Shown here one piece after another: positions 55,686 to 63,946 of a stretch of 64,000 nucleotides of DNA; the first letter of the stretch is position 1; each line of letters starts with the position of its first letter. A program made the position numbers and the translations under genes. This stretch comes from Cyanobium sp. FGCU52. GTDB taxonomy: Bacteria > Cyanobacteriota > Cyanobacteriia > PCC-6307 > Cyanobiaceae. The stretch covers positions 89,617-153,616 of the forward strand of contig JANWUS010000018.1 of the NCBI GenBank assembly GCA_024958715.1, in the 5' to 3' direction. The notes below the pieces were generated by a model that saw nothing but the letters and a program-made list of their open reading frames with translations, was not told where the DNA came from and ran no database searches.

Positions 55686-56093
55686 TCACGGCGCATGGCC
55701 GCCCCTCCCCACGATGCCCTCCGCCTGGGTGATCGCAGCGGCGAAGGCCGCACTGGCCCCCACCGGCCAGGCCCCCTCCAGGGCCCGCCGTCCCGGCGGG
55801 GGTTGGAGCACGAAGCGCAGGGCGAAGTCGCGCCGGCTTCCCTCCAGTTCCAGCCACAGCCCGCCGTCCGGCTCAAGGGCGGTCTCGAACTCGAGGGTGA
55901 TCGCCTCCTCCTCCAGGAGAGCATCCACCAGCGCGCGGTGCTGATCCAGCAGACGGCCGATGCCGCTGCGAAGGGCGCCGGCCTCCTCCGGGGCCAGCTC
56001 GGCGGCCCAGTGGCTTCCACCGATCAGCACAGGAAAGGCATGGCGGGCAGGATCCACGACCAGCCGCCATCCCTCGCCTTCCTGCACCAGCAC
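55686..56093 (-). CDS. DUF1818 family protein
   Basis: A 135-residue protein of the DUF1818 family, conserved in cyanobacteria and of unknown function. Seen are GWRLVVDPARHAFPVLIGGS then HWAAELAPEEAGAL and a Glu-rich helix with LLEEEAITLEFETAL, then LRFVLQPPPGRRALEGAWP. It lies 13 bases after the rpoZ stop on the same strand, a conserved pairing in picocyanobacteria. Confidence 0.88.
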   Translation of the reverse strand: MLVQEGEGWRLVVDPARHAFPVLIGGSHWAAELAPEEAGALRSGIGRLLDQHRALVDALLEEEAITLEFETALEPDGGLWLELEGSRRDFALRFVLQPPPGRRALEGAWPVGASAAFAAAITQAEGIVGRGGHAP

Positions 56094-56106
56094 CGGAGAA
56101 AGGGCC

Positions 56107-56337
56107 TCAGCCCGGCAGCAGGTCGGGCTGGTCCTGTTCGTCGCTGAGCTCGATGATGGCCCGCTGGACCGGCTTGATCATCGAATCATCGAGCAGGCCG
56201 TCGAAGTCGTCGAAGCGGCGCTGCTTGGCCCGGAAGGCGATGCGTACCGTGGTGAGGTAGCGGTTGCTGGAGTGGCGGATCAGGCTCTCCGCCCGCTGGG
56301 CGAGTTCCTTGGGATGGACTTCGGGGCTGTTGGGCAT
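56107..56337 (-). CDS. rpoZ: RNA polymerase omega subunit
   Basis: A 76-residue cyanobacterial omega subunit. Typical parts are [40 protein letters not shown] and [20 protein letters not shown]. Omega stabilises RNA polymerase and aids sigma-factor binding. Length matches the family. It is divergent from the Hsp70-like gene and upstream of the DUF1818 gene. Confidence 0.93.
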   Translation of the reverse strand: MPNSPEVHPKELAQRAESLIRHSSNRYLTTVRIAFRAKQRRFDDFDGLLDDSMIKPVQRAIIELSDEQDQPDLLPG

Positions 56338-56452
56338 CCGTCTCCTCTTCTCGGCTCACACGGGATCACCCAACCTAGGCCAGCAGGCCCCCACCCTTCT
56401 CCAGCCCCAGCCCCCGACGGCTAGAAGGGGCCCAGGCCGTGCCGAACCTGCC

Positions 56453-58003
56453 ATGCCGGGCACCCTCGCCATTGATCTGGGCAGCACCACCACCGTGGTG
56501 GCCTGGCAGGAGCGGGGGGAGGCGCCCCGGCTGCTGCCCCTTGCCCCCTTCAGCCTGACCGAGCCGTGCGTGGTGCCGAGTCTGCTCTGGCTCGCCTCGC
56601 CGGAGCAGTCGCGGCCGCTGATCGGCCGGCAGGTGCTGGAGGCGGGCCTGGCGGACCGACCGGGACCAGGCCTGAGCCGGGACTTCAAGCGCGCGATCGG
56701 CGCCGGCCGCCAGGACGGGGGAACGGGCTGGCTGACGCCGGAGCAGGCCGGGAGCCTGCTGCTGCAGCGGCTGTGGCAGGCGCTGCCGGAGGGGATCGTG
56801 CCGGAGCGGCTCGTGCTGACCGCCCCGATCGAGACCTATCGCGGCTACCGCAGCTGGCTGCAGGAGACGTGCCAGGCCCTGCCGGTGCCCGAGCTCGCCC
56901 TGGTGGACGAGCCCACCGCCGCCGCCATCGGCGCCGGCCTGCCCAGCGGCAGCACGGTGCTGGTGGTGGACCTGGGGGGCGGCACCATCGACCTGTCGCT
57001 GGTGGCCCTGGAGGGGGGAGAGGGGAAGGCAGCGCCGATCGCCCAGCTGCTGCGCTTCGCCGGCCGCGATCTCGGGCGCAGTGGCCAGGCCCTGCGCACG
57101 GCCCGGGTGATCGGCAAGGCGGGGCTGCCCTTCGGCGGCCGCGACATCGACCGCTGGATCGCCGGCGCCCTTGTGCCGGGCGTGCCCCCCGACGGCGACC
57201 TGCTGCGGGCCGCCGAGCGGCTGAAGTGCCGGCTGAGCGAGGCCGAGCAGGCCCGTGAGCTCTGGAGCCCGGAGGGAGAGGCCGGCCGGGAACTCCGGCT
57301 CGAGCGCCAGGAGCTGGAGCGCCTGCTGGCGAAGCGGGGCCTGCTGGAGCGTCTCGACGAATTGCTGGAGACCGTGTTCGCCGCTGCCCGGCGGGCCGGC
57401 ATCGATCCCGGGGCGATCGATGCGGTGCTGCCGGTGGGGGGGAGCAGCCGCATCCCCCTGATCCGCCGCTGGCTGGCGCAGCGCTGCCCTGAGATCCCCC
57501 TGCGGGGGGAGCGGCCGGTGGAGGCGGTGGCCCTCGGGGCCCTCGCCCTCACGCCGGGGGTGCGGGTGCGTGACGTGCTGGCGCGCGGGGTGTCGCTGCG
57601 CTGCTGGGATCGCCGCAGCGACCGCCACCACTGGCATCCCCTGTTCGTGGAGGGGCAGAGCTGGCCCACCGAGCAGCCCCTGGAGCTGCGGCTGGCCTGC
57701 AGCTGCGATGGCCAGGAGGCGATCGAGCTGGTGCTCGGCGAACCGGTGCCCCAGGAGAGGGGCGAGGTGGTGTTCGAGGACGGTCTGCCGGTGCTGCGCT
57801 CGCGAGCGGCGGGGAGCCCGCGGGTGGAGCCGTGGCTGGCCCCTGTCGAACCGCTGCCGCTTCAGCCCCCGGGACACCGGGGGGTGGATCGGCTGGCGCT
57901 GCGGTTCGCGATCGACGCCGACGGCCGGCTGACGCTGGAGGTGGAGGATCTGGAGAAGCCGGGAGCTGGCTTCGGCCGGCGGGTGCTGGGTCCGGTGCGC
58001 TGA
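56453..58003 (+). CDS. Hsp70 family protein, atypical
   Basis: A 516-residue member of the Hsp70/actin superfamily. The ATPase signatures are present: TLAIDLGSTTTVVAWQERG (phosphate 1), VDEPTAAAIGAGLPSG, VVDLGGGTIDLSLVALEGGE (phosphate 2), and VLPVGGSSRIPLIRRWLAQR (adenosine). After about residue 380 the usual substrate-binding domain is reduced to a beta-rich part of about 130 residues and the helical lid is absent. It is shorter than DnaK (about 630). It is followed by a membrane protein gene, which may be its partner. Confidence 0.87.
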   Translation: MPGTLAIDLGSTTTVVAWQERGEAPRLLPLAPFSLTEPCVVPSLLWLASPEQSRPLIGRQVLEAGLADRPGPGLSRDFKRAIGAGRQDGGTGWLTPEQAGSLLLQRLWQALPEGIVPERLVLTAPIETYRGYRSWLQETCQALPVPELALVDEPTAAAIGAGLPSGSTVLVVDLGGGTIDLSLVALEGGEGKAAPIAQLLRFAGRDLGRSGQALRTARVIGKAGLPFGGRDIDRWIAGALVPGVPPDGDLLRAAERLKCRLSEAEQARELWSPEGEAGRELRLERQELERLLAKRGLLERLDELLETVFAAARRAGIDPGAIDAVLPVGGSSRIPLIRRWLAQRCPEIPLRGERPVEAVALGALALTPGVRVRDVLARGVSLRCWDRRSDRHHWHPLFVEGQSWPTEQPLELRLACSCDGQEAIELVLGEPVPQERGEVVFEDGLPVLRSRAAGSPRVEPWLAPVEPLPLQPPGHRGVDRLALRFAIDADGRLTLEVEDLEKPGAGFGRRVLGPVR

Positions 58004-58071
58004 GCGGCCACAGACCCTCGCTGACGCCCCTGCGCTTCCATACAAAGGATTCAGCGACCGCTCACCCTTCC

Positions 58072-58899
58072 TTGGCTCTGCGCCGGCACCGGCTTCCCCG
58101 CTTCTGGCTGGCGCTGACGCTCGGATCCGTGCTGGGCGCGATGGGACTGGTCTACTGGTGGGAACGCCAGCTTCCCGACCGGATCCGGACCGCCGCCGCA
58201 GCAGGTCGCCTCGACGACTGCCTGCGGCTGAGCGAACAGCTCGCGGCCCTCAGCTGGCTGCCGGGGCGCGCCTCCGGGGAGGAAGCCGAATGCCGCCGCC
58301 AGCGCGCCGCCCAGCTCTGGGCCCTGGGCCAGAAGCGGGAGAGCCTGAAGCTGCAGCGCCGATTGGTGAATTCCCCCGTCGCCCGGGCCGACGACCGCCG
58401 CCGGCTCAGGACCTGGGAGCAGAGCCTGCGTGCCACGGCCCTGAACCGCTTCCAGGGAGGTGATCTGAACGGTGCTCTCCAGGCCCTGGTTCCGCTCGCC
58501 GACGATCCACGGGGTGAGAACAGGCTGCTGGCGGAGGACCTTAAGCAGAACTGGCAGCGCAACCGCCAGCAGCTGGAGCGGGCCCGCCAGCTGGCCCGCC
58601 GCGCCCGCTGGTGGGAGGCGCTCGATGCACTGAACCGCCTGGATCACCCCTGGTGGAAGAAGCAGGCCACGGCCGATCGGCAGCGGGTGCAGGAGGGCAT
58701 TGCCCGCCTCTCGAGCAAGGACCATGAGCACAACAGCCATGGATCCCTTCCCCATGAGGTTCCCGTGGACCAGCTGGATGCTGCGGTGCAGAAGCACCTG
58801 GCCATCGGCCTCGACGAATGGCAGGCGTTCGAGAAGGCCTGCCGCGACCTCGGTGGTCGTGTGGAGGAGGCGGGTCCGGAGAGCGCCTGCCGGCGCTGA
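58072..58899 (+). CDS. Single-pass membrane protein, unknown
   Basis: A 275-residue protein with one N-terminal membrane helix (FWLALTLGSVLGAMGLVYWW, about 10-29) and a helical, Arg/Gln/Leu-rich body with TPR-like pairs (e.g. RFQGGDLNGALQALVPLADD). The last 45 residues, after DHEHNSHGSLPHEVPVDQLD, resemble the short domain IGLDEWQAFEKACRDLGG. The start is TTG at 58072; the next ATG would cut the membrane helix. It follows the Hsp70-like gene by 68 bases on the same strand. No family recognised. Confidence 0.65.
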   Translation: MALRRHRLPRFWLALTLGSVLGAMGLVYWWERQLPDRIRTAAAAGRLDDCLRLSEQLAALSWLPGRASGEEAECRRQRAAQLWALGQKRESLKLQRRLVNSPVARADDRRRLRTWEQSLRATALNRFQGGDLNGALQALVPLADDPRGENRLLAEDLKQNWQRNRQQLERARQLARRARWWEALDALNRLDHPWWKKQATADRQRVQEGIARLSSKDHEHNSHGSLPHEVPVDQLDAAVQKHLAIGLDEWQAFEKACRDLGGRVEEAGPESACRR

Positions 58900-58954
58900 C
58901 CCCCGACCGTCCGGAGCGCGTGACAAGATTGGCGCCGCAGTGAAGGGCGCGCGC

Positions 58955-59173
58955 ATGCAGCCAGGCGATCGGGTGAAGGTGAGCCGGAGCGTGGTGGTGT
59001 TCAACCATCCCGAGCACCGCAACGCCAGCTTCGACCTGGAAGGTCAGGAAGGAGAGGTGCTGAACGTGCTCAACGACTGGAAGGGTCGTCCGATCAGCCC
59101 CACCCTGCCGGTGGTGGTGGCCTTCGGCAAGTACCGCGCCCATTTCCGCGCCGACGAACTCGAGGCGGTCTGA
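58955..59173 (+). CDS. ftrV: Ferredoxin-thioredoxin reductase, variable chain
   Basis: A 72-residue SH3-like protein, the small variable subunit of ferredoxin-thioredoxin reductase, which passes electrons from ferredoxin to thioredoxin. It reads MQPGDRVKVSRSVVVFNHPE, then ASFDLEGQEGEVLNVLNDWK and FGKYRAHFRADELEAV, matching the family. The catalytic chain ftrC is not in the window. ATG at 58955 was chosen; a GTG at 58940 would add five residues. It is convergent with pyrR (4-base gap). Confidence 0.92.
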   Translation: MQPGDRVKVSRSVVVFNHPEHRNASFDLEGQEGEVLNVLNDWKGRPISPTLPVVVAFGKYRAHFRADELEAV

Positions 59174-59177
59174 GCGC

Positions 59178-59741
59178 TCAGGCCGGGCGCAGCAGATACA
59201 CCCCTTCCTCCCCGTCCACATCCCTCAGGCAGAGCTGGATGGTCTCCTGACGAGAGGTCGGCACGATGCGGCCGCAGAAATCAGGCTGGATCGGCAGTTC
59301 CCGGTGGCCCCGGTCGACCATGGCCAGCAGCAGCACCCGACGGGGGCGGCCCCAGGCCTGCAGGGCCTCAAGGGCCGCCCGCACCGTGCGACCGGTGAAG
59401 ATCACGTCATCGACCAGCACCACCGGCCGGTCGTCGATGCTCACGGGCAGATCGGTGGCCTCCACCAGCCGTGTTCCCACCCGCTCGAGATCGTCGCGGT
59501 GGAAGGTGGGATCGAGGCTGCCGTGGGCGATCGGGTGGCCGGCGATCGCCTCCAGCCGCTGGGCCAGCACGCGGGCCAGGGCCACCCCCCGGGTGGGAAT
59601 CCCCAGCAGCAGGAGCTCGCGGCTGTCGGACACGCTCTCCAGCACCTGGGAGGCGAGCCGGTCGAGGGTGCGGCTCAGCTCGGAGGACGACAGAAGCTCG
59701 AGCCGTCCGCCTGGATCTGGGAGGGTGGCCGATCCGTTCAT
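59178..59741 (-). CDS. pyrR: Bifunctional pyrimidine operon regulator / uracil phosphoribosyltransferase
   Basis: A 187-residue PyrR. The PRPP-binding loop is VVLVDDVIFTGRTVRAALEA; other family parts are LLLLGIPTRGVALARVLAQR and GSLDPTFHRDDLER. In Gram-positive bacteria it controls pyr mRNA attenuation; in cyanobacteria that role is unproven, and pyr operon genes are not adjacent here. Length is normal for the family (about 180). Confidence 0.95.
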   Translation of the reverse strand: MNGSATLPDPGGRLELLSSSELSRTLDRLASQVLESVSDSRELLLLGIPTRGVALARVLAQRLEAIAGHPIAHGSLDPTFHRDDLERVGTRLVEATDLPVSIDDRPVVLVDDVIFTGRTVRAALEALQAWGRPRRVLLLAMVDRGHRELPIQPDFCGRIVPTSRQETIQLCLRDVDGEEGVYLLRPA

Positions 59742-60075
59742 GCCTGGGCGGCGGGCCTTCGATGCTATGGGGAGCGCCTGCGGTTGCGCCTGTGACCCCT
59801 GCTGTGACCACTGCTGTGACCCCTGCTGTGACCACTATGTGACCAAAGCCTGACGCGATCGGCCCCAGAGGTGGTGGATCCAGGGCCGGATGTAGGTTGG
59901 CTTCGGAACGACGTCGTGACGAGATCTGGCCGCCAGGGTGAAAGCAGCTCCCTCCCCCCAGCCAACCGCCCGATCCGGAGACAGCAACGGCTCCCGGAGC
60001 GGTGACGACCGTAACAACCGTACGGCAGGTTCCTCCGGGCGGAGCGAATCCCCCTCCTTCTCCGATGCGCCCCCC
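59742..60075. other. Control region between pyrR and gpmI with 12-base tandem repeats
   Basis: About 330 bases. The first part holds the tandem repeats at 59791-59844. The second part, after 59938, is open in the gpmI frame (an in-frame GTG at 59938) but gives a Ser/Arg/Gly-rich leader without family similarity. I see no other gene, RNA or terminator. Confidence 0.5.
59791..59844. repeat. Tandem repeat of a 12-base unit
   Basis: TGTGACCCCTGC and TGTGACCACTGC alternate: about four units plus a partial one (ending TGTGACC). Positions 8-9 alternate between CC and AC. It lies 50 bases upstream of the pyrR start, so it could influence its expression or be a simple repeat array. Confidence 0.9.
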
Positions 60076-61656
60076 GTGGCACCGGTGGTCCTGGCCATCC
60101 TCGACGGCTGGGGCTACCGCCACGACGACGACCACAACGCCATCCGCCAGGCCGACACGCCGGTGATGGATGCCCTCTGGCATGCCTATCCCCACACCCT
60201 GATCGAGGCCAGCGGTGGAGCCGTGGGCCTTCCCGACGGCCAGATGGGCAATTCGGAGGTGGGCCACCTCACCATCGGTTCGGGCCGGATCATCCGCCAG
60301 GAACTGGTGCGCATCGGCCAGGCCGTGCGCAGCGGCAGTCTTGAAACGAACCCTGCCCTCGAGGCGCTGGCCGACCAGCTCCTCGCCAGCGGCCACACCC
60401 TGCACCTGATCGGTCTCTGCTCCGACGGCGGCGTGCACAGCCATGTCGATCACCTCGGCGGACTGCTGCGCTGGGCCGCCGCCCGCGGGCTCAGCGATGT
60501 GTGTGTGCATGTCATCACCGATGGGCGCGACACCGCCCCCAACAGCGCCCCCGCCTTCCTCGAGACGATCGAGAAGCAGATCGCCGACGCCGGCGTGGGT
60601 CGCATCGCCACGATGTGTGGCCGCTACTGGGCGATGGACCGCGACAACCGCTGGGAGCGCACCGAGCGGGCCTACCGACTGTTCACCGAACCTGGCACGG
60701 TCACGTCCCTTACCCCGGCCGAGGTGCTGGCCGACTCCTACGCCAGCGACGTCACCGACGAGTTCCTGGAGCCGGTGCGTCTGGCCCCGGGCACGATCGG
60801 CCCCGACGACGGCCTGGTGGTGTTCAACTTCCGCCCCGACCGGGCCCGCCAGCTGGTGCGGGCGCTGGTGCTCGACGAGTTCGACGCCTTCCCGCGTGAA
60901 CGGATCGCCCCCCTGCACGTGGTCACCTTCACCCAGTACGAGCTGGGGCTGCCGGTGGCGGTGGCCTTCCCTCCCGAATCCCTCGACGGACTGCTGGGGC
61001 AGGTGGTGTCGGAGAACGGCCTCCGCCAGTTCCGCACCGCCGAAACCGAGAAGTATCCCCACGTCACCTACTTCATGAACGGTGGCATCGAGCAGGCCTT
61101 CCCCGGCGAAGACCGCCACCTGGTGCCGTCGCCCCGGGTCGCCACCTACGACCAGGCCCCGGCGATGTCGGCCGAGAAGCTCACCGACAACTGCATCGCC
61201 GCGATCAACAAGGGCATCTACTCGCTGGTGGTGATCAACTACGCCAACCCCGACATGGTGGGGCACACCGGCCGCATGGAGGCCACCACCGAGGCGATCG
61301 CCATGGTCGACCGCTGCGTGGGCCGGCTGGTGGAGGCCGCCAACCGCATGGGCGGCACCCTGCTGATCACCGCCGATCACGGCAACGCCGAGGTGATGGA
61401 GGGGCCGGACGGCCGTCCCTGGACCGCCCACACCACCAACCCGGTGCCCGTGATTCTTGTGGAGGGGGAGAAGCGCAAGCTCCCCGGCCACGGCACGGAC
61501 GTGCATCTGCGGGAGGGCGGGGGCCTCGCGGATGTGGCCCCCACCCTGCTCGACATCCTCGGCCTGCCCCAGCCCGAGCGCATGAGCGGCCGCTCCCTGA
61601 TCGTTCCCGCCACCACCACCGCTGCCCCGGTGGCGCCGCGGTCGGTCGGAGTCTGA
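60076..61656 (+). CDS. gpmI: Phosphoglycerate mutase, 2,3-bisphosphoglycerate-independent
   Basis: A 526-residue, two-metal glycolytic enzyme interconverting 3- and 2-phosphoglycerate. The catalytic Ser is in [20 protein letters not shown] (Ser60 from this start), with metal ligands in [22 protein letters not shown] and [13 protein letters not shown] used GTG at 60076 ([13 protein letters not shown]); an in-frame GTG at 59938 would add 46 residues of unlikely composition. Homologues have a leader of about 10-20 residues, so the start is uncertain. Confidence 0.95.
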   Translation: MAPVVLAILDGWGYRHDDDHNAIRQADTPVMDALWHAYPHTLIEASGGAVGLPDGQMGNSEVGHLTIGSGRIIRQELVRIGQAVRSGSLETNPALEALADQLLASGHTLHLIGLCSDGGVHSHVDHLGGLLRWAAARGLSDVCVHVITDGRDTAPNSAPAFLETIEKQIADAGVGRIATMCGRYWAMDRDNRWERTERAYRLFTEPGTVTSLTPAEVLADSYASDVTDEFLEPVRLAPGTIGPDDGLVVFNFRPDRARQLVRALVLDEFDAFPRERIAPLHVVTFTQYELGLPVAVAFPPESLDGLLGQVVSENGLRQFRTAETEKYPHVTYFMNGGIEQAFPGEDRHLVPSPRVATYDQAPAMSAEKLTDNCIAAINKGIYSLVVINYANPDMVGHTGRMEATTEAIAMVDRCVGRLVEAANRMGGTLLITADHGNAEVMEGPDGRPWTAHTTNPVPVILVEGEKRKLPGHGTDVHLREGGGLADVAPTLLDILGLPQPERMSGRSLIVPATTTAAPVAPRSVGV

Positions 61657-61672
61657 GCGCTAAGGTCAGTCC

Positions 61673-61903
61673 ATGATCAAGTCCGTCCTCTCGTGGATCT
61701 GGATGCTCAGCGGCGTGCTGCTGATCATCTCCGTGCTGCTGCACAGCCCCAAGGGCGATGGCATGGGGGGCCTGGCCTCCAGCGGCGGCTCGATGTTCAC
61801 CAGCGCGCGCAGTGCCGAGGCCACCCTCAACCGCATCACCTGGACCCTGCTGGCCGCCTTCCTCAGTCTGGCCGTGGTGCTGAGTGCCGGCTGGGTGCGC
61901 TGA
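61673..61903 (+). CDS. secG: Preprotein translocase subunit SecG
   Basis: A 76-residue two-helix membrane protein of the SecYEG channel. Seen are IKSVLSWIWMLSGVLLIISV, then LLHSPKGDGMGGLASSGGSM and FTSARSAEATLNRITWTLLA, which match the family. It begins 16 bases after gpmI, a pairing found in many bacteria. Confidence 0.95.
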   Translation: MIKSVLSWIWMLSGVLLIISVLLHSPKGDGMGGLASSGGSMFTSARSAEATLNRITWTLLAAFLSLAVVLSAGWVR

Positions 61904-61913
61904 GGTCTCCCCG

Positions 61914-62480
61914 ATGGCCAGCGCCAAGATCCCTCCTGGCACCGCCCCCCACAGCAAGGATCTCCACAGCACGGATCGGATGACCCGCCGCTTCGCCCTC
62001 TCCCGCCTGCTGCAGCATCTCGGTGGTCCGCTGGCGGTGATGAGCCCCCTGCTGCGGCCCTCGGCGGCTGAGGCCGCCGCCACCGCAGCCGATCCGCGCT
62101 GGAAGCTGAGCGAGGCGGAATGGCGCAAGCGCCTCAGCCCCGCCGCCTTCGAGGTGCTGCGGCGTGAGGGCACCGAGCGGCCGTTCAGCAGCCCCCTCAA
62201 CAACGAGAAGCGCAAGGGCACGTTCGTGTGCGCCGGCTGCCGCCTGCCCCTGTTCGCCTCCAGCGCCAAGTACGACAGCGGCACCGGCTGGCCCAGCTTC
62301 TGGCAGCCGCTGCCGAACGCCGTCGCCACGCGCCTGGATTTCAAGCTGATCGTGCCCCGCACCGAGTACCACTGCCGCCGCTGCGGCGGCCACCAGGGCC
62401 ACGTGTTCAACGACGGCCCCAGGCCCACCGGCAAGCGCTACTGCAACAACGGCGTCGCCCTGGCCTTCGTGCCCGGCTGA
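61914..62480 (+). CDS. msrB: Peptide methionine sulfoxide reductase B, probably exported
   Basis: A 188-residue MsrB that reduces Met-R-sulfoxide. The zinc cysteines are Cys106, 109, 154 and 157 (CAGC, CRRC), and the catalytic Cys177 is in RYCNNGVALAF. Residues 23-55 look like a signal: MTRRFALSRLLQHLG, a hydrophobic part and PSAAEAAAT. An internal ATG at 61980 would start exactly there, so the true product may be exported. The ATG at 61914 gives 22 more residues. It follows secG by 10 bases. Confidence 0.9.
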   Translation: MASAKIPPGTAPHSKDLHSTDRMTRRFALSRLLQHLGGPLAVMSPLLRPSAAEAAATAADPRWKLSEAEWRKRLSPAAFEVLRREGTERPFSSPLNNEKRKGTFVCAGCRLPLFASSAKYDSGTGWPSFWQPLPNAVATRLDFKLIVPRTEYHCRRCGGHQGHVFNDGPRPTGKRYCNNGVALAFVPG

Positions 62481-62548
62481 GGGCGGCTCTCGATTCCCGG
62501 TGGCCGGGCTGAAGTTCCTACGATGCAGCCCACGTTCCCCGCTCCTCG

Positions 62549-63439
62549 ATGGCCGTCACCTATCCCCGCAAGATCCTGAATACCCTCGGGCCCCGGGAGG
62601 TGATGACCGAGGTGGTGAAGGGGCGCCGCACGCAGGTGCTGTTCCTCAACAGCTACCGCTTCAACGAGCAGCGCTCCTGCCTCGAACTCACCACCCTGGT
62701 GGAGGCCCTCAACGGCAAGCCGCGCGAGCTGGTGCGCGAGCTCTCGCACCACATCAGCGACGAAGCACGTCATGCCGTCTGGCTCACCGACCTTCTGTAC
62801 GAGATGGGCGAGGAGATCGGCAACCTGGAGACCGGCTCCTACATCGACGAACTCAACCGGCTGTTCGACAAGAGCGCCGAGGATGCACAGAGCGAGGACG
62901 GCCTGATCGCGGTGCTGGCCTCGATCAACGCCACCGAGAAGCGGGGGTGCCAGGCGTTCTCGGCCCACATCGCCGCCCTCAAGGCCGCACCGGCCAGTGA
63001 GGAGAACGAGCGGATCCGAAGCACCCTCGAGAAGATCCTGCCCGAGGAAGCAGCCCACGTGAGCTGGGGCAGCCGCTGGCTGGGACGCATCGCCAGCCGC
63101 AGCGCCGAGCATCGGGTGCGGGTGAATGCGGCCAAACGCAAATACGCGATGATCGAGCACGCCGCCTTCGAGGCGGGCATGGACATCATGGCCGGCGCCG
63201 AACTGCGCCGCCTCGGCAACCTCGTGGAGATCGCCAACACGCTGCCGGTATGGGAGCGGCCCGCCTATGTGCTCGAGCGTCTTCCCCAGGCGCTGCTCTC
63301 GCCCGACCTGCAGAAATCGCGCGCCCTGGCCTTCCGGCGTGTGATCGAGGACAAGCCGGAGCAACTTGTGCAGCAGTTCATCCCGATGTTCCTCAAGGGC
63401 CTGCAGAATCTGCGCCCGTCGCTGGCCACCGCGCGCTGA
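62549..63439 (+). CDS. Ferritin-like di-iron domain protein, function unknown
   Basis: A 296-residue helical protein. The four-helix di-iron pattern is complete: Glu40 (FNEQRS), Glu72-x-x-His75 (DEARH), Glu130 (ATEKRG) and Glu167-x-x-His170 (PEEAAH). This is the arrangement of ribonucleotide reductase R2, AurF and similar oxygenases. I do not recognise a named family; related genes occur in picocyanobacteria. The last third is helical with a basic end. It is 68 bases downstream of msrB. Confidence 0.72.
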   Translation: MAVTYPRKILNTLGPREVMTEVVKGRRTQVLFLNSYRFNEQRSCLELTTLVEALNGKPRELVRELSHHISDEARHAVWLTDLLYEMGEEIGNLETGSYIDELNRLFDKSAEDAQSEDGLIAVLASINATEKRGCQAFSAHIAALKAAPASEENERIRSTLEKILPEEAAHVSWGSRWLGRIASRSAEHRVRVNAAKRKYAMIEHAAFEAGMDIMAGAELRRLGNLVEIANTLPVWERPAYVLERLPQALLSPDLQKSRALAFRRVIEDKPEQLVQQFIPMFLKGLQNLRPSLATAR

Positions 63440-63481
63440 AGCGGCCCGCGGCGGCACCGCAGGCATGCTTGAGGAATGAAC

Positions 63482-63946
63482 TCAGGATCCCTGGGACTGC
63501 ACCAGGGAAATCGCCCGGGAGAGCGTCAAGCCCATCACGTCAGAGATCACGAAGCCGTGGGCAAGGATCAGAATCCTTGCCCGTGCAGATGTCCCTTTGA
63601 TGGCGCTGATCGAGGCAGAAAAAACCGAGGAGAATGAAGCAACGAAGTAATCAATCGGTCGTGGCGCCTTCCCGTCTAGATCGAGATGAAAAAGACGGTT
63701 CTGCCTGCCGCTGTCGACCTGATCAAGACGCCAATAAATCCAGCCCCAGACAAGAAGCGAGTTGGGGAGGAAAAACAGCAGTTGCGTGACCAAAATGAAG
63801 CGGGAGCTGACCGAATCAAAAACAAGCACATTCAACCCAATAAACTGCATAGCCATGCGGACGATGACGTAAGCGCCAATGATGTCAAGATATCGCCTCG
63901 CCCACCCCGGCCTGACTGGGCGAGCAAGCAGATAGACAAGAGGCAA
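63482..63946 (-). CDS. Membrane protein at low-GC end, possibly incomplete
   Basis: A 154-residue frame with about three hydrophobic segments (YLDIIGAYVIVRMAMQFIGL, ILVTQLLFFLPNSLLVWGWI, and a last amphipathic helix ending IAHG-like LILAHGFVISDVMGLTLSRA). No family is clearly recognised; the end resembles small ion-channel or DUF1345-like proteins. The only start is TTG at 63946. The frame continues upstream without a good start to a TGA at 63980, so an N-terminal part may be missing or broken. G+C is much lower than in the rest of the window. Confidence 0.5.
   Translation of the reverse strand: MPLVYLLARPVRPGWARRYLDIIGAYVIVRMAMQFIGLNVLVFDSVSSRFILVTQLLFFLPNSLLVWGWIYWRLDQVDSGRQNRLFHLDLDGKAPRPIDYFVASFSSVFSASISAIKGTSARARILILAHGFVISDVMGLTLSRAISLVQSQGS

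Noticed and set aside
59791..59844. CRISPR-like short repeats
   Set aside because: The 12-base units are directly adjacent with no spacers; no cas genes are near.
59266..59853. Plus-strand frame with a CCDPCCDH-type repeat as a Cys-rich protein
   Set aside because: The repeat arises from the 12-base DNA repeat; the rest of the frame is antisense to pyrR.
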